From positions 97,266 to 161,265 of IMG/VR virus record IMGVR_UViG_3300030419_004857: 64,000 nucleotides of DNA. The stretch is one strand, 5' to 3'. This document shows, in pieces, positions 8,223 to 17,364 of the stretch. The notes under the pieces are model-generated. The model ran no database searches and was not told the DNA's origin. It saw nothing but the letters and a program-made list of their open reading frames with translations. The translations under genes and the position numbers were made by a program. Source of the DNA: a virus. Positions within the stretch are counted from its first letter, which is position 1, and each line of letters begins with the position of its first letter.

Positions 8223-9146
8223 CTAATCCTCCAAAATTTCTAAACCATGGACACAGTGTCTAATATCGTCGCTTAACTGAATTTCTTTTTCGAATTCGTT
8301 TGTCTTTATATTATACACCAAAATTCTGGCTGGAGAAGAACCCACGAGGACCGTGTCTCCAGAGCGGGCCAGACCCCTATTCCAGTTATTAGTGGCAATG
8401 TCGTCAAGATGATAAACAGCTTTTTTCATTCTCGGAAGCTTTATAAATTGAAAGATATTTCCATCTTTATCTTTAGAAATTCCCAAACAACTCCAGCTAG
8501 TGAGATTCGCCAACACCATATCATCATATTTATAAAAGTTGTGAATAAAACTCTTGCTTCTGTTCGGCATCATTGGCATAGCTCCGACCGCGTTCATAGT
8601 TTCAAAATCATACAAACAGCTAATCAAACCAGAAAAAACCAATCTTCCGCTATGTGAACAGATGGAGTTTATGTGATAATTATCATCTACTGGAGCACCA
8701 CCGGGTTCTATCTCTCTTAATCCGGTCAAAACTTTATGATCTTGCATGCTCTCACCCAAGACCTCCCAAAATCCCTTGAGATTAAAATCTAAATCCAAAC
8801 ATGCAATAGCATCATACGAAGTTGAAGTCGCCCATATTTGATCTCTAAAAACACAGATTTCATGTATAGATCTTAAAACCGACTCGTCTTTATGACTGCG
8901 TTTTATTTCAAACGTTTGTCTATCTAGCTCCAAAAATCCGGTAGAGTTTGAGACAATTATCCTGTCGTCTAAGACGGCTATGCCTCTAAGACCCCGTTCG
9001 CCCCCTCTTTCATTTTCGTTGGTAAAATCTTCGTCGTATTCCATATAGTGAAGAATTTCTTCAGTATCAGTGTCTATGACATAGAATCCACCATGTATAT
9101 CGCCGGGCTTTGCGGCTCTCACCACTGTGGTGCATACAATTTTCAT
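8223..9146 (-). CDS. Beta-propeller-like protein of unknown function
   Basis: 307 residues. It shows repeated short blade-like units (GFYVIDTDTEEILHY, GIAVLDDRIIVSNS, IWATSTSYDAIACLDLDFN, NTVLVG-type strands). The pattern is typical of six- or seven-bladed propellers related to DUF4915 and similar families sometimes found beside glycosyltransferases. No catalytic residues can be named. It overlaps the GNA1-like gene by 4 bases, placing it in the surface-sugar group. Confidence 0.6.
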   Translation of the reverse strand: MKIVCTTVVRAAKPGDIHGGFYVIDTDTEEILHYMEYDEDFTNENERGGERGLRGIAVLDDRIIVSNSTGFLELDRQTFEIKRSHKDESVLRSIHEICVFRDQIWATSTSYDAIACLDLDFNLKGFWEVLGESMQDHKVLTGLREIEPGGAPVDDNYHINSICSHSGRLVFSGLISCLYDFETMNAVGAMPMMPNRSKSFIHNFYKYDDMVLANLTSWSCLGISKDKDGNIFQFIKLPRMKKAVYHLDDIATNNWNRGLARSGDTVLVGSSPARILVYNIKTNEFEKEIQLSDDIRHCVHGLEILED

Positions 9147-9589
9147 AATACCTTTTTCATCCCGTTATCTATTTTTATAAATCCAAACTGGTTATAAAAG
9201 GGTATATTCTTGTCAGAGCAATTCAAAATGACTTTGTAACACTTTTGCTGTTTTGCAGTCTTGATAAGACTCTTGATAAGCAAGCTTCCTATTCCAGCCC
9301 CTCTATGAGATCTTAAAACAACCACATCTTCAATGTGACCCGCAAACTTGCCGCTAATTTTTTGTTCAGTTAAAAGAGAAGCAGTTCCTACAATGTGTGA
9401 GCCAGAACTAGCTACGACTATATGATAGCTATCATTATCAATAAAGTCATTCCATAGTTTGTCAAAGTTTTTATCTATTTTGTCTTCGTACCATTCTGTC
9501 AAATCCACATTTAACGAAGGAGATAATTCATTAAGTAATTTGAAGTAATGGATGTCAAGATCGGGTCTTTGTAAATTTCTAATCTTCAT
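9143..9589 (-). CDS. GNAT acetyltransferase resembling glucosamine-6-phosphate N-acetyltransferase (GNA1)
   Basis: 148 residues, the length of GNA1. The acetyl-CoA pyrophosphate loop is RSHRGAGIGSLLI. It is preceded by GHIEDVVVL and followed by CYKVILNCSDKN and IPFYNQFGF, an arrangement very like GNA1, which makes GlcNAc-6-phosphate from GlcN-6-phosphate. Bacteria normally use GlmU instead. The substrate enzyme GlmS is encoded at 37.4-39.2 kb. A generic GNAT with another amine substrate is the alternative. The start overlaps the adjacent glycosyltransferase-like gene by 11 bases. Confidence 0.75.
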   Translation of the reverse strand: MKIRNLQRPDLDIHYFKLLNELSPSLNVDLTEWYEDKIDKNFDKLWNDFIDNDSYHIVVASSGSHIVGTASLLTEQKISGKFAGHIEDVVVLRSHRGAGIGSLLIKSLIKTAKQQKCYKVILNCSDKNIPFYNQFGFIKIDNGMKKVL

Positions 9590-10457
9590 GGAATGTTACC
9601 ATGAATTCTTGAAACGGTTTAGAAATGTGTTTGAAATCAAACTGTTTATAATCAATTGTTTTACCCTTCAAATATCTTTCGTTAATGTCCTCGTCAGTTA
9701 TTCCCGGTTCAATTTCATCCTCTTTGACTCCCTTGTCATGTATACGATTTATACTGTTATGTATGACCATGCTGTATTCTGGACAGGACATTAAGTAAGG
9801 AACCTTTTTTGATAAATTCCCTTCATATAACATTTTTTGTAGAGTCACTTCGAAATCTGCTTTGCCATAAATTGGAGTCGATGACTCTAGGACATCTTTC
9901 AAAACAGAGCTTCTGTATATATGTCCATTTGTAGAAAAAGGAATTGCAAAGTTTGTGTATGGCTCAATTAACGTAGCATCCCACGCCAAAAATTTGTCCA
10001 GAACAAACTCGCCCTCAGATGGAATGTCAGCAAAATAGTCTTCGTTCTCGTATGGGTTCTGTATTACGGTATTATTTCCCAATCTCAAGGAGAGGGTACA
10101 CGGGTTGTATTTGGAAAATAATTCGAAAACGATCCGGTAAGATAGATCATTGGAAAACAAAACATTTTGGTCGTTAAAGATACATGTTAACAATCTAGCG
10201 TTTTTTAGGTAGAAGAGCAGATCGTCACTAAGATTTGTAGACTCTCTTTCGGCCCATCTTACGGGGTATTTATGACTGTATCTATGTTTTTGATAAAATC
10301 TTTGTTGGGCTACCATGTAACCCTTTTGTAGCTCTGGACTGGAGTATTTATAAAGAACAGTAATGTCAAAAAGGTTTCTTCCATTTTGATACAGACTGTC
10401 TAGTAGTAGGTTTAGTTGGGCTGGCTTGTCTTCTGAGACGATAACTGTGCTAATCAT
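9579..10457 (-). CDS. Glycosyltransferase-like protein, paralogue 1 of 3
   Basis: 292 residues from MISTVIVSED, a start that matches the starts of its two paralogues (19592-20482 and 20482-21330). All three share an N-terminal ISxxI-SKDxxxQLxLLLDS pattern, an ITVLYK/Y-S-S-E-GY segment, and a later FGYPFS-DGHIYR-like block. The N-terminus resembles a GT-A nucleotide-binding fold, but the usual DxD is not obvious in this copy. It probably adds a sugar to a glycan or to virion or host surface material. It starts 1 base after the stop of the epimerase gene. Confidence 0.6.
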   Translation of the reverse strand: MISTVIVSEDKPAQLNLLLDSLYQNGRNLFDITVLYKYSSPELQKGYMVAQQRFYQKHRYSHKYPVRWAERESTNLSDDLLFYLKNARLLTCIFNDQNVLFSNDLSYRIVFELFSKYNPCTLSLRLGNNTVIQNPYENEDYFADIPSEGEFVLDKFLAWDATLIEPYTNFAIPFSTNGHIYRSSVLKDVLESSTPIYGKADFEVTLQKMLYEGNLSKKVPYLMSCPEYSMVIHNSINRIHDKGVKEDEIEPGITDEDINERYLKGKTIDYKQFDFKHISKPFQEFMVTFHED

Positions 10458-10458
10458 A

Positions 10459-11451
10459 TCAGACGATTTCACCATTAGGTAGTTCGCTCTTGCGTGTTTT
10501 CATGACAGAGCTTCGTGTTTGTTCAACCCAATCTATCGTCTGCTTTAAACCATCTTCTATAGAAGTTTTAGCCTCGAATCCAAGTTTCTGTTTGCATTGA
10601 GAAACGTCTAGATATTTTCTTGGTTGTCCTTCGGGTGGCTGGTCATGCCACACCAGTTTTCCTTCATAGTTCATTATCTCGCATACTTTTGTAATCAAAT
10701 CTCTGATATTAACTTCAACCCCGTTTCCTACATTAATTATGTCTGATCCATGAAATCCTTCCATAGCAAAAATTATACTTTCAACAGCATCGTCAACATA
10801 TAAAAATTCTCTACTCGTTTGATCATGATTCCATACGGGAAATTCTTTTGTACCTTCTTGAATATTATACTTAACTCTAGTGATAATATCTGGAATTATA
10901 CGATTCCATCTGGGATCAATTTTATCTTCGGGACCATATATTGTTGGAAATATCAGTGACGTAGCACTGAACCCGAACTGTTTACCGTAAGCTGCTACAA
11001 GCTCCATTAGGGAGCGCTTCGCCACACCATAGGACCATAGAAACGGATCTGGAGGACCGTTCCATAAATCCGTTTCCTTAAAAGGAATGGGACATGTGTC
11101 TGGATAACTAATTATGGGGGCAGACATAATAAATTTAAGGCAATTGTAATGTCTTGCCTCTTCTATTACTTTAAGTCCCATATTCAAATTTTCATATATG
11201 AATCCGCCGGGATAACGAGCGGAGGCTTCAAAACCACCAGTCCTTGCGGCTAGGTGAATTACTATCTCTGGCTGTATACGCTGAAACAACCATCCGACAG
11301 TAGACTCCTCCCCCAAATCAGTGCCGCTTCTAGTACCACCCACAGCGAAGACATGTTCATATCCCCTGTGTTTTAGAACATTGTAGAGACGGGTTCCCAA
11401 AAAGCCCTTGCCGCCCGTTATAAGAATCCTGTGGTGCTTTTGAATTTCCAT
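10459..11451 (-). CDS. NAD-dependent epimerase/dehydratase, GDP-L-fucose synthase-like
   Basis: 330 residues. The Rossmann motif GGKGFLGTRLYN starts near residue 13, and the catalytic YxxxK is in YGVAK near 142-146. The region PDCP-like followed by LWNGPPDP resembles GDP-fucose synthase (WcaG), which epimerises and reduces GDP-4-keto-6-deoxymannose. A related copy is at 23694-24617. No GDP-mannose 4,6-dehydratase is visible in this window, so the substrate may come from the host. It overlaps the thioredoxin stop by one base. Confidence 0.82.
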   Translation of the reverse strand: MEIQKHHRILITGGKGFLGTRLYNVLKHRGYEHVFAVGGTRSGTDLGEESTVGWLFQRIQPEIVIHLAARTGGFEASARYPGGFIYENLNMGLKVIEEARHYNCLKFIMSAPIISYPDTCPIPFKETDLWNGPPDPFLWSYGVAKRSLMELVAAYGKQFGFSATSLIFPTIYGPEDKIDPRWNRIIPDIITRVKYNIQEGTKEFPVWNHDQTSREFLYVDDAVESIIFAMEGFHGSDIINVGNGVEVNIRDLITKVCEIMNYEGKLVWHDQPPEGQPRKYLDVSQCKQKLGFEAKTSIEDGLKQTIDWVEQTRSSVMKTRKSELPNGEIV

Positions 11452-11777
11452 TATAGCTCTTCTAAGAAAGTTACCAATTCTTCTGGTGGCATATTGTTAG
11501 CCTTCTTTTTGACGTTATGTTCTTCATCCATGATAACCACCGTGGGATATCTCTCTATTTGGAATTCTGATATCAAGTGCTGGTTTTCTGGATTGTCTAG
11601 AAAAAGAAAATGCGGTTTTCCACCGTAATAAGCTTTGGACGCCTTGACAACTTTGCCATCTGTCCAAACCTGATCCTTCATTTGTTTACAGTGTGGACAC
11701 CAGTTAGTAACAAAAACTACTATTTGATGTTTTTTCTTTTTACAGCCTGACCCAAACAGTTTGTCAAACATATCCAA
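11451..11777 (-). CDS. Thioredoxin-like protein
   Basis: 108 residues, the size of a single thioredoxin domain. The active site WCPHC has Cys27 and Cys30, with IERYPTVVIMD providing the cis-proline. CPHC is a DsbA/glutaredoxin-like active site, more oxidising than the classical CGPC. No signal peptide is seen, so it is probably cytoplasmic. It could reduce the class II ribonucleotide reductase. It sits 1 base after the exported protease gene. Confidence 0.82.
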   Translation of the reverse strand: MDMFDKLFGSGCKKKKHQIVVFVTNWCPHCKQMKDQVWTDGKVVKASKAYYGGKPHFLFLDNPENQHLISEFQIERYPTVVIMDEEHNVKKKANNMPPEELVTFLEEL

Positions 11778-11778
11778 C

Positions 11779-12693
11779 CTATTTCAAAAGAGTTGGGAAC
11801 CTAATACTATCTTTGGTTGTTATAGATTTTCCATCGGTTTTAGACGGAGTGCCACCTTCAGTTGGTAGCGATACAATGTCCTTTAGGGAAGGAACATCTG
11901 TGGTCGTATCTATAGCCCACAAGATAGACTCTTTTTTTGCCCACGTTCTCATACGTCGAACTGGGACAATAAAGTTAAAGGTTTCTCCAGCACCTCTTAC
12001 AAGCATTCCTACATATTGGCCAGCCTTATCTCCAGACCTCTCACTTAGAAAGACACCGCCACCGCTTGAACCGGGAAATGCCGTCACGGTGGTCTGATCG
12101 AAGACAACGCCGTCTCCTGAGCCTAAATCAAGAACTCTACCGACTTGAGAACAAATACCTCGCGTCATCGAATTACTTCCGACTTGGCCTAGTAATGAGC
12201 CTACATGATATAATTCAGTACCCACAGTGGTTGGAGTATTTTCTGCATAGAAGGTGGTGGTTTTAGTGATAAAGCCCTTCTTTCTCACCATAAGCAAGGC
12301 AAGATCTTCACCGTTTTCTGAATCACTGTATTTGATAACCTTGGCGTCCATTTTCAGTTCGCCAACACGCCTCCCATCTTCTATAAGCTCCTTAACAATC
12401 TGAGCGTCCTTGAATTCAACCACAGTTGTGGTCCGACCATCCTTTATCACCTTTCTAACGGATCTTAGATTGTCTACAACGTGTCCAGCAGTCCAGACGA
12501 AATTAATTTTTTCTACTCTGCCGGGTGAGACTAGAACATCTCTAGTAATCAGAACACCGGAGCCTTCCCCAAGGCCAGACTTTACTGTTACAGATACGTC
12601 CTGTAAGTGTTGGTAAAGCTGCTTGTCCGCTGAGAATGCGGAGGAGCCGAGGACAAAGAGTAATACAATAGTACCTAAGATCGCTTTTTTCAT
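11779..12693 (-). CDS. Exported trypsin-like serine protease
   Basis: 304 residues from the ATG at 12693, chosen because GGAAGG lies just upstream and the protein then begins with a clear signal peptide (MKKAILGTIVLLFVLGSSA, cleavage about residue 22-24). The catalytic triad candidates are His in WTAGHVV, Asp in ENGEDLALL and Ser in FPGSSGGGVF, so it is a complete chymotrypsin/HtrA-type domain. No PDZ domain follows. It would act in the periplasm or outside the cell. It follows a terminator and is in tandem with a second exported protease. Confidence 0.82.
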   Translation of the reverse strand: MKKAILGTIVLLFVLGSSAFSADKQLYQHLQDVSVTVKSGLGEGSGVLITRDVLVSPGRVEKINFVWTAGHVVDNLRSVRKVIKDGRTTTVVEFKDAQIVKELIEDGRRVGELKMDAKVIKYSDSENGEDLALLMVRKKGFITKTTTFYAENTPTTVGTELYHVGSLLGQVGSNSMTRGICSQVGRVLDLGSGDGVVFDQTTVTAFPGSSGGGVFLSERSGDKAGQYVGMLVRGAGETFNFIVPVRRMRTWAKKESILWAIDTTTDVPSLKDIVSLPTEGGTPSKTDGKSITTKDSIRFPTLLK

Positions 12694-12717
12694 GGTTTCC
12701 TTCCTTAGTGTCATTGG

Positions 12718-12751
12718 GGAAAAAATAAGGGGTTTTTGTCCAGAACCCCTT
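12718..12751 (-). terminator. Rho-independent terminator
   Basis: Stem AAGGGGTT/AACCCCTT (8 bp) with a 9-base loop, followed on the minus strand by ATTTTTT. It ends the transcript of the 12769-13557 gene before the protease gene. Confidence 0.85.
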
Positions 12752-12768
12752 AACTGGCGTTTATTTTA

Positions 12769-13557
12769 CTAAACGGTTTCACCACCCTGCATTCTACGCT
12801 CTAGCTCACGCTGGGGCGAGTTTCCATCATTTTCCGCAACGCCGGGGGCAACCTGAACGTTGGGAGTAGAGATAGCACGCAGTTCATCTTCTGTAAATTC
12901 ACTACCAAGGGCCGGATGCTTGATCCATTCGATGGTTGGAATATGACTAACATCATAGTTGGCAAAATGCTCTGCTGTCAGATAGTACGGGTTTTCATCA
13001 TCGAAAACTGCATGAGCTTCGACAACAGGAACCCTGAATAATTCAACAGCCATAAGACGATAAGCCTCACGGAAAAGCTTCTTCATTTCTACAGCGGTAG
13101 AATCACTCCAGTCATTAGCCCAAGTGTTCTCGGAAAGCTGAGCAATGTCACTCATGCCCTGAAGGCATAGCTCAATCCATCTTCGGCAATAGTCATTCTT
13201 AACATCAAAATAACGAACTGGATAAATCTTGAAGGCTCTACGCTCGTGTGTAATATGGTGAGCTTCGAGTCTTTCCATGTTATCCGGCTTAGTGTTTGTG
13301 TCAATTAGATTGCACAGACGAACAAACATATTGTGATGATGCTTGACGGCAGATAGTGTCGGCGGGCCGGGAACGAAGCAGTCAGTACGTACACTGAAAG
13401 CCTGAAGATGTTCTCCAACCTTTTCAAACAGCCTAGCCATTGCCATGTTATAGGTTTCTTTGTTGTCTCCAACATTAGGAATGCCCCACTTGACCCCCTC
13501 AAACATGTAGGGAAGTATGGCGTCGTGAGTCGGAATTACCAAATTTTCGTTAGACAT
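12769..13557 (-). CDS. Hypothetical protein, possibly structural
   Basis: 262 residues, soluble, no signal peptide. It is rich in His, Tyr and Trp in the centre (HHITHERRAFKIYPVRYF, WIELCLQGMSDIA) and has a disordered Gln/Asn/Pro-rich tail. It is flanked by a terminator and lies 19 bases from the large exported protease. Codon composition is slightly richer in G and C than neighbours, as is often seen in abundant proteins. A virion role is only a guess. Confidence 0.6.
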   Translation of the reverse strand: MSNENLVIPTHDAILPYMFEGVKWGIPNVGDNKETYNMAMARLFEKVGEHLQAFSVRTDCFVPGPPTLSAVKHHHNMFVRLCNLIDTNTKPDNMERLEAHHITHERRAFKIYPVRYFDVKNDYCRRWIELCLQGMSDIAQLSENTWANDWSDSTAVEMKKLFREAYRLMAVELFRVPVVEAHAVFDDENPYYLTAEHFANYDVSHIPTIEWIKHPALGSEFTEDELRAISTPNVQVAPGVAENDGNSPQRELERRMQGGETV

Positions 13558-13576
13558 AGTAGATCACCCACTTTCT

Positions 13577-15565
13577 TTATTCGATATTAAATTTTTCTTT
13601 AAGTCTCTGACGTAATAGCGTATCAATTTGATTCATTGTCATAGTTTGGTCATTTTGATATTCGTTGACCAACTCTCCAAATATAGTCATGATTTGTTCA
13701 GCAGTAGCTTGTTTTCTGGTGCTGAACGGAACATTCAAAAATTGTGGTGGCAATCCATGCGCCGCAACAACTTGTTGGTAATGAGGTTCAACAACCGGAA
13801 GTCCTCCATAGGGAGCAAATCCGGGGTGAAGACCTCCTTGTTGTAAATCCTTGTCGATATCATTGGTTGTTTTGCCCTGCGGCAATGATTCTAGGGGCAT
13901 TACATACTCGTTGTCGTGCGAATGTTTATGGTTATGAATATGTTCATGCTCATGTATATGTTTTTCGACCTCTGAACACCCAGAGGCGTCTCCATCTATA
14001 TTATACCCCTCTTCTCGATCATTGTCAATTTCTTTTTCGTCTTCTTCTTCTTTTCTTCGTCTTCGTCTCCTATTTAGTAGGAATGGAACGCCATATTTAA
14101 GAGCAAGCATTCCTAAGCTTGCTCCACCGAGGGTAAAACTGACATTCTCAACCGTATTGCCATTTCCTCCAGTCACATCATCCATGTAATGTCCAGAGCC
14201 TTCTTTAAGATTTGATATCTCTCCATCTTTTTCTACAATAAATCCTAACAACTGGTCTATTCTAGATTTTAAAGTATCTTTTTGGCCTTCAACAGTTCCC
14301 AAAAGATCTCTCAACCCGTTTACCTCATTTTGAGAGTCCAATAGACTGCTGTTAGTTCCACTAAGCTCAGCCTTTAAGCTTTCAGACAAAGCCTCTAGAT
14401 TTGTAAGCTTCTCTTTTAGCTCGGTAATCTTATCAAGGTACTCCTGACGCTCTTTGTCAAAATCAGGTGGGGGATCAACAGGATCGCCGGGATCAGGTCT
14501 TCCCGGCCAACCGTTAAATCCACCACCGTTGTCAGGAGGTTGAGGGTTTGGGTTTGGGTTTGGGTTCGGTGGTGGACAACGGTTAAATGGACACCACGGG
14601 AACAGACCATTACCTTCGTATAGCTCTCCAACTCTTATTCCACCGTAGTATCTTGCAGTATCTGCAATACCACCATCCTGAAACTTGAGTTCGGGGCAAA
14701 ACATAAATTCACCCTTCTTGGTTCTCCTGAGACCACCATCTTTTGGTATGACAACATGGTCACTAATCTTGTGCCCACAGTGCGGACAAACCTGATTCAA
14801 TCTTTCTTTTGCGGATTTTTTAGTCTCGTCTTTCTCATAAACAACATTATATGAAGCCTCTATAGGATGTCCCTGACCGTCACCTTCTATGATAGCATAA
14901 ATCTGTTTTAGAGATAGGCCAGCACCATAATCTGTAGGACCATCGTCAGTCCAAGCACCGTCGCCAACTCTCCAAGCAAGAAGGATACCTATTCTGGTTT
15001 GTAGTTCTCCTTCGCTATCTTTAACATTAATAAGTACGCCGCTGCCAGATTGCCCACCGATAGGAGCGGCATTGAAACTAACAGTGGCTCCATGATTTCT
15101 AATAACCCTGCCCTTCCAAGAGCAAGCCCATTGTGCAGAGGGGCATCCGCCAGCTATAACAAGATCGTTGGCCTTTATCGGTGTTCCCTTTGGAGCTAGA
15201 GGAATAACTCTGGGAGGATAATGACCAAAATACTTTTTCTTAACTGATATAATAGACAGATCTAAAGCTGTTCCATCTTCATAAGCAGTATACTCTGTCT
15301 TAAAAGGAATCATTGCGGATTTATAGCCGTCTTGAAAGAACTCTACATGGCCTCTTCTGGCTCGACCTACAACGTGTCCGTTTGTTAGGATATAGTACTT
15401 GTCTTCATCTTCTTGGAAGACCGTGCCTGAACCTCTACCCTCACTGGTATTAACCCTACATACTCCTTCCAAAGCCTCGTCCATCGTAAGCGGTTTGGCA
15501 AAACCTAAAGCTGGGAAGAGCGTCATTATTGCCAAAACTACAACAGCTTGTATTAGTTTTTTCAT
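13577..15565 (-). CDS. Large exported trypsin-like protease with Pro-rich, coiled-coil, TM and His-rich regions
   Basis: 662 residues. In order: signal peptide (residues 1-23); trypsin-like domain with His in ILTNGHVV, Asp in ALDLSIISV and Ser in GGQSGSGVL (residues about 30-240); a CPHCGH zinc-like knuckle near 267; a Pro/Asn repeat PNPNPNPNPQP near 338; coiled coil about 370-460; a hydrophobic segment about 478-495; an Arg cluster; and a His-rich stretch HIHEHEHIHNHKHSH near 545 that could bind metal. The layout suggests a membrane-anchored protease with a cytoplasmic C-terminal region. No known protein with this combination is recalled. Confidence 0.8.
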   Translation of the reverse strand: MKKLIQAVVVLAIMTLFPALGFAKPLTMDEALEGVCRVNTSEGRGSGTVFQEDEDKYYILTNGHVVGRARRGHVEFFQDGYKSAMIPFKTEYTAYEDGTALDLSIISVKKKYFGHYPPRVIPLAPKGTPIKANDLVIAGGCPSAQWACSWKGRVIRNHGATVSFNAAPIGGQSGSGVLINVKDSEGELQTRIGILLAWRVGDGAWTDDGPTDYGAGLSLKQIYAIIEGDGQGHPIEASYNVVYEKDETKKSAKERLNQVCPHCGHKISDHVVIPKDGGLRRTKKGEFMFCPELKFQDGGIADTARYYGGIRVGELYEGNGLFPWCPFNRCPPPNPNPNPNPQPPDNGGGFNGWPGRPDPGDPVDPPPDFDKERQEYLDKITELKEKLTNLEALSESLKAELSGTNSSLLDSQNEVNGLRDLLGTVEGQKDTLKSRIDQLLGFIVEKDGEISNLKEGSGHYMDDVTGGNGNTVENVSFTLGGASLGMLALKYGVPFLLNRRRRRRKEEEDEKEIDNDREEGYNIDGDASGCSEVEKHIHEHEHIHNHKHSHDNEYVMPLESLPQGKTTNDIDKDLQQGGLHPGFAPYGGLPVVEPHYQQVVAAHGLPPQFLNVPFSTRKQATAEQIMTIFGELVNEYQNDQTMTMNQIDTLLRQRLKEKFNIE

Positions 15566-15570
15566 GACCT

Positions 15571-16224
15571 TTACCAGTCCTTACTGATGGTGAATTGATA
15601 CTTGAAAAGTGCTGACCTAGCTAAATCAGCGGGCGTAACAGCCGTGTCTGCTAAGTACGGCACTGGATCTACATACGCTTTGCGGTAAGCATAAGCGACA
15701 GCAGTGCTGCACACGAAGACATTTGTTGGTTCTTCATCCTTGATATTCTGTTTTGCTAACCTACAGAACGGTAAATAGTGCTTAGCTAATTTCATGAAGT
15801 TTTTCCAGCCATAGGGTAGGCCGGTAAGATCTAGCATAACATCCGAAACCGAATGAGCGACAGATTCACTAAAGATATCTATTTGCTCTTTTTCCTCATA
15901 TGCAACCTTTATAGATCTTTGCTCTTCATTACTAGGCCAGCCGCTAAATTTATTGTGGTGCAATATATGAGCCGGTCTGAATACATCAATATTATCCGGG
16001 TGTGTTTCAACTTGACTCTTTAGAGAAACAGATCTAGCGCCTTTAAATTCTCTAAATTCTACACACTCCAAATTTCTTCCATCCCAATGGGCCATAGCCG
16101 CATGACTATGAACACCGCTCCCATATCTTTTTATCAACCAAGAAATTAGTCCCTCACCACGAAAGAGAAGCACGTCTGCCTCTTTGATGTACGTCTTGGC
16201 TTCGTGATAAGGAACTAAAATCAT
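15571..16224 (-). CDS. YiiX/NlpC-P60-like papain-fold hydrolase
   Basis: 217 residues. ADVLLFRGEGLISWLIKRYG then HSHAAMAHWDGR gives the conserved His of the permuted NlpC/P60 (YiiX/YebB) family. FVCSTAVAYAYRKA near residue 165 gives the nucleophilic Cys. Such enzymes cut peptide or amide bonds, and some act on lipids. No signal peptide is present. It lies 5 bases upstream (in transcription) of the large exported protease and after a small membrane protein, so a role at the envelope or in lysis is plausible but inferred. Confidence 0.7.
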   Translation of the reverse strand: MILVPYHEAKTYIKEADVLLFRGEGLISWLIKRYGSGVHSHAAMAHWDGRNLECVEFREFKGARSVSLKSQVETHPDNIDVFRPAHILHHNKFSGWPSNEEQRSIKVAYEEKEQIDIFSESVAHSVSDVMLDLTGLPYGWKNFMKLAKHYLPFCRLAKQNIKDEEPTNVFVCSTAVAYAYRKAYVDPVPYLADTAVTPADLARSALFKYQFTISKDW

Positions 16225-16226
16225 TA

Positions 16227-16547
16227 CTATTTTTCTTCCAGCTTTTTGTCTATTCTATCTAATATGTCAGCAATTCTCCTTTGATCATTGACTATTTGCG
16301 TCATGATTTGCTGCATATCTTTTTGAACTTCTGCCCAGCTTCTGGGCACATAAACTAGCGGAGTCCCGTCTGAGTCTTGTCTGGATATAACTTTATAAGT
16401 ATGTTGCATCCAGTCTCGCTCTTCATCCATAAGAACAGATTTTGGCGGAACAGATTTTAAAATTAGAATTTCAATGACCTTCCCTAAACCCATAACTATG
16501 GCAACTATAGCTGCCAACGCCGGAATCGAAAGAATGTCTACATCCAT
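16227..16547 (-). CDS. Small membrane protein
   Basis: 106 residues from the ATG at 16547 (GGAG 9 bases upstream). A longer frame starting at 16604 would run through a terminator hairpin and is rejected. One N-terminal membrane helix (SIPALAAIVAIVMGLGKVIE, residues about 6-28) is followed by a charged cytoplasmic tail with a C-terminal coiled coil (VNDQRRIADILDRIDKKL). The topology resembles some phage holin or spanin-type accessory proteins, but no family is recognised. Confidence 0.6.
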   Translation of the reverse strand: MDVDILSIPALAAIVAIVMGLGKVIEILILKSVPPKSVLMDEERDWMQHTYKVISRQDSDGTPLVYVPRSWAEVQKDMQQIMTQIVNDQRRIADILDRIDKKLEEK

Positions 16548-16567
16548 CAATTTATTCTCCAGAAAAG

Positions 16568-16600
16568 GGTCAGGGGGCCACGCTTGTGACCCCCATGACC
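16568..16600 (-). terminator. Strong hairpin, probable terminator
   Basis: Inverted repeat GGTCA-GGGGG-CAC with a 4-base loop lies directly after the 16617-17276 gene on the minus strand and is followed by CTTTTC. The T-run is poor, so termination efficiency is uncertain. Confidence 0.6.
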
Positions 16601-16616
16601 ACAAAAAAATTATGGA

Positions 16617-17276
16617 TTAGCCACCAGTGACAGCACTGTAATCCATGAGGTTTTCAACTCCCGTGCCGTCGCCACTTACAGAAGCGCCGTCAAAGTTTAC
16701 GAAGTTGATAAGTACTGCAAACTCGCCCGGAATAGCTCTGCTTGCTGCGGCAGCACTATCAGCAGATGCGCCTCCACCAACCGGATTGATATAGGTAGAC
16801 TTCGTACCCTTGCCGGTTCTAGTGCCGCTAAGAGCGCCCGTACCGAATATATCAAGGATCGTGTCGGCCCAAGTACCATATTGGTAATTGCTTTCAGTAC
16901 TATGAATGTTTCCAGCGGGACGACTTGTGCCATCGGAGCCGAGGACATTCAGAATATCTGCGGTAGCCGCCTTGCCACCAATAAGTGTTTGCACTCCGCG
17001 AGCCAAAAAGCCACTGTTGGCTTTTGTTCTTGAGACTGCATGACCGCTTGGGTTGTAAGCAAGGTCTTGACTTGAAACAGTTTTGTCTACCCAAGTCGAA
17101 TCAAATACTAGTGAACCATAAGAATCAGCACCATCTACTAAGGAGATGATATCTTTGTTTGTCCACCTAGAACTAGAGATGGTTCCGCCATGTGCAATTA
17201 CGCCACTGTCGGAATCTCCGCTAACTCCAGTTACAACGCCGCCTGTAGCCGTCTGTGTATGTGTGCTCGTAGCCAT
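16617..17276 (-). CDS. Gly/Ser/Ala-rich protein, possible virion component
   Basis: 219 residues, low in charged residues and rich in Gly, Ser, Thr and Ala (TATGGVVTGVSGDSDSGVI, GGGASADSAAAASRA), predicted beta. It is a single-gene unit: about 90 non-coding bases with a TATAAT-like site upstream, AGAAAGG before the ATG, and a hairpin downstream. This isolation suggests high, separately controlled expression, as for structural proteins. No family is recognised. Confidence 0.6.
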   Translation of the reverse strand: MATSTHTQTATGGVVTGVSGDSDSGVIAHGGTISSSRWTNKDIISLVDGADSYGSLVFDSTWVDKTVSSQDLAYNPSGHAVSRTKANSGFLARGVQTLIGGKAATADILNVLGSDGTSRPAGNIHSTESNYQYGTWADTILDIFGTGALSGTRTGKGTKSTYINPVGGGASADSAAAASRAIPGEFAVLINFVNFDGASVSGDGTGVENLMDYSAVTGG

Positions 17277-17345
17277 GATATTGCCTTTCTATAAGCAATG
17301 ATCGATTCCTTTATTTCCTATTTATTGATAGTCCAGTCCTTGTAT

Positions 17346-17351
17346 ATTATA
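17346..17351 (-). promoter_or_regulatory. Possible -10 box upstream of the Gly/Ser-rich gene
   Basis: The minus strand reads GTGTATAATATAC, nearly the same as the site at 7271-7276. No consensus -35 box is present. AATAAATAGG, a little like a T4 late-promoter element, lies 20 bases further downstream. Confidence 0.35.
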
Positions 17352-17364
17352 CACCATAAAGAAA

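Noticed and set aside
12694-12714. Upstream start for the first exported protease
   Set aside because: A start at 12714 would add seven residues before the signal peptide; the ATG at 12693 has the better ribosome-binding site and signal.
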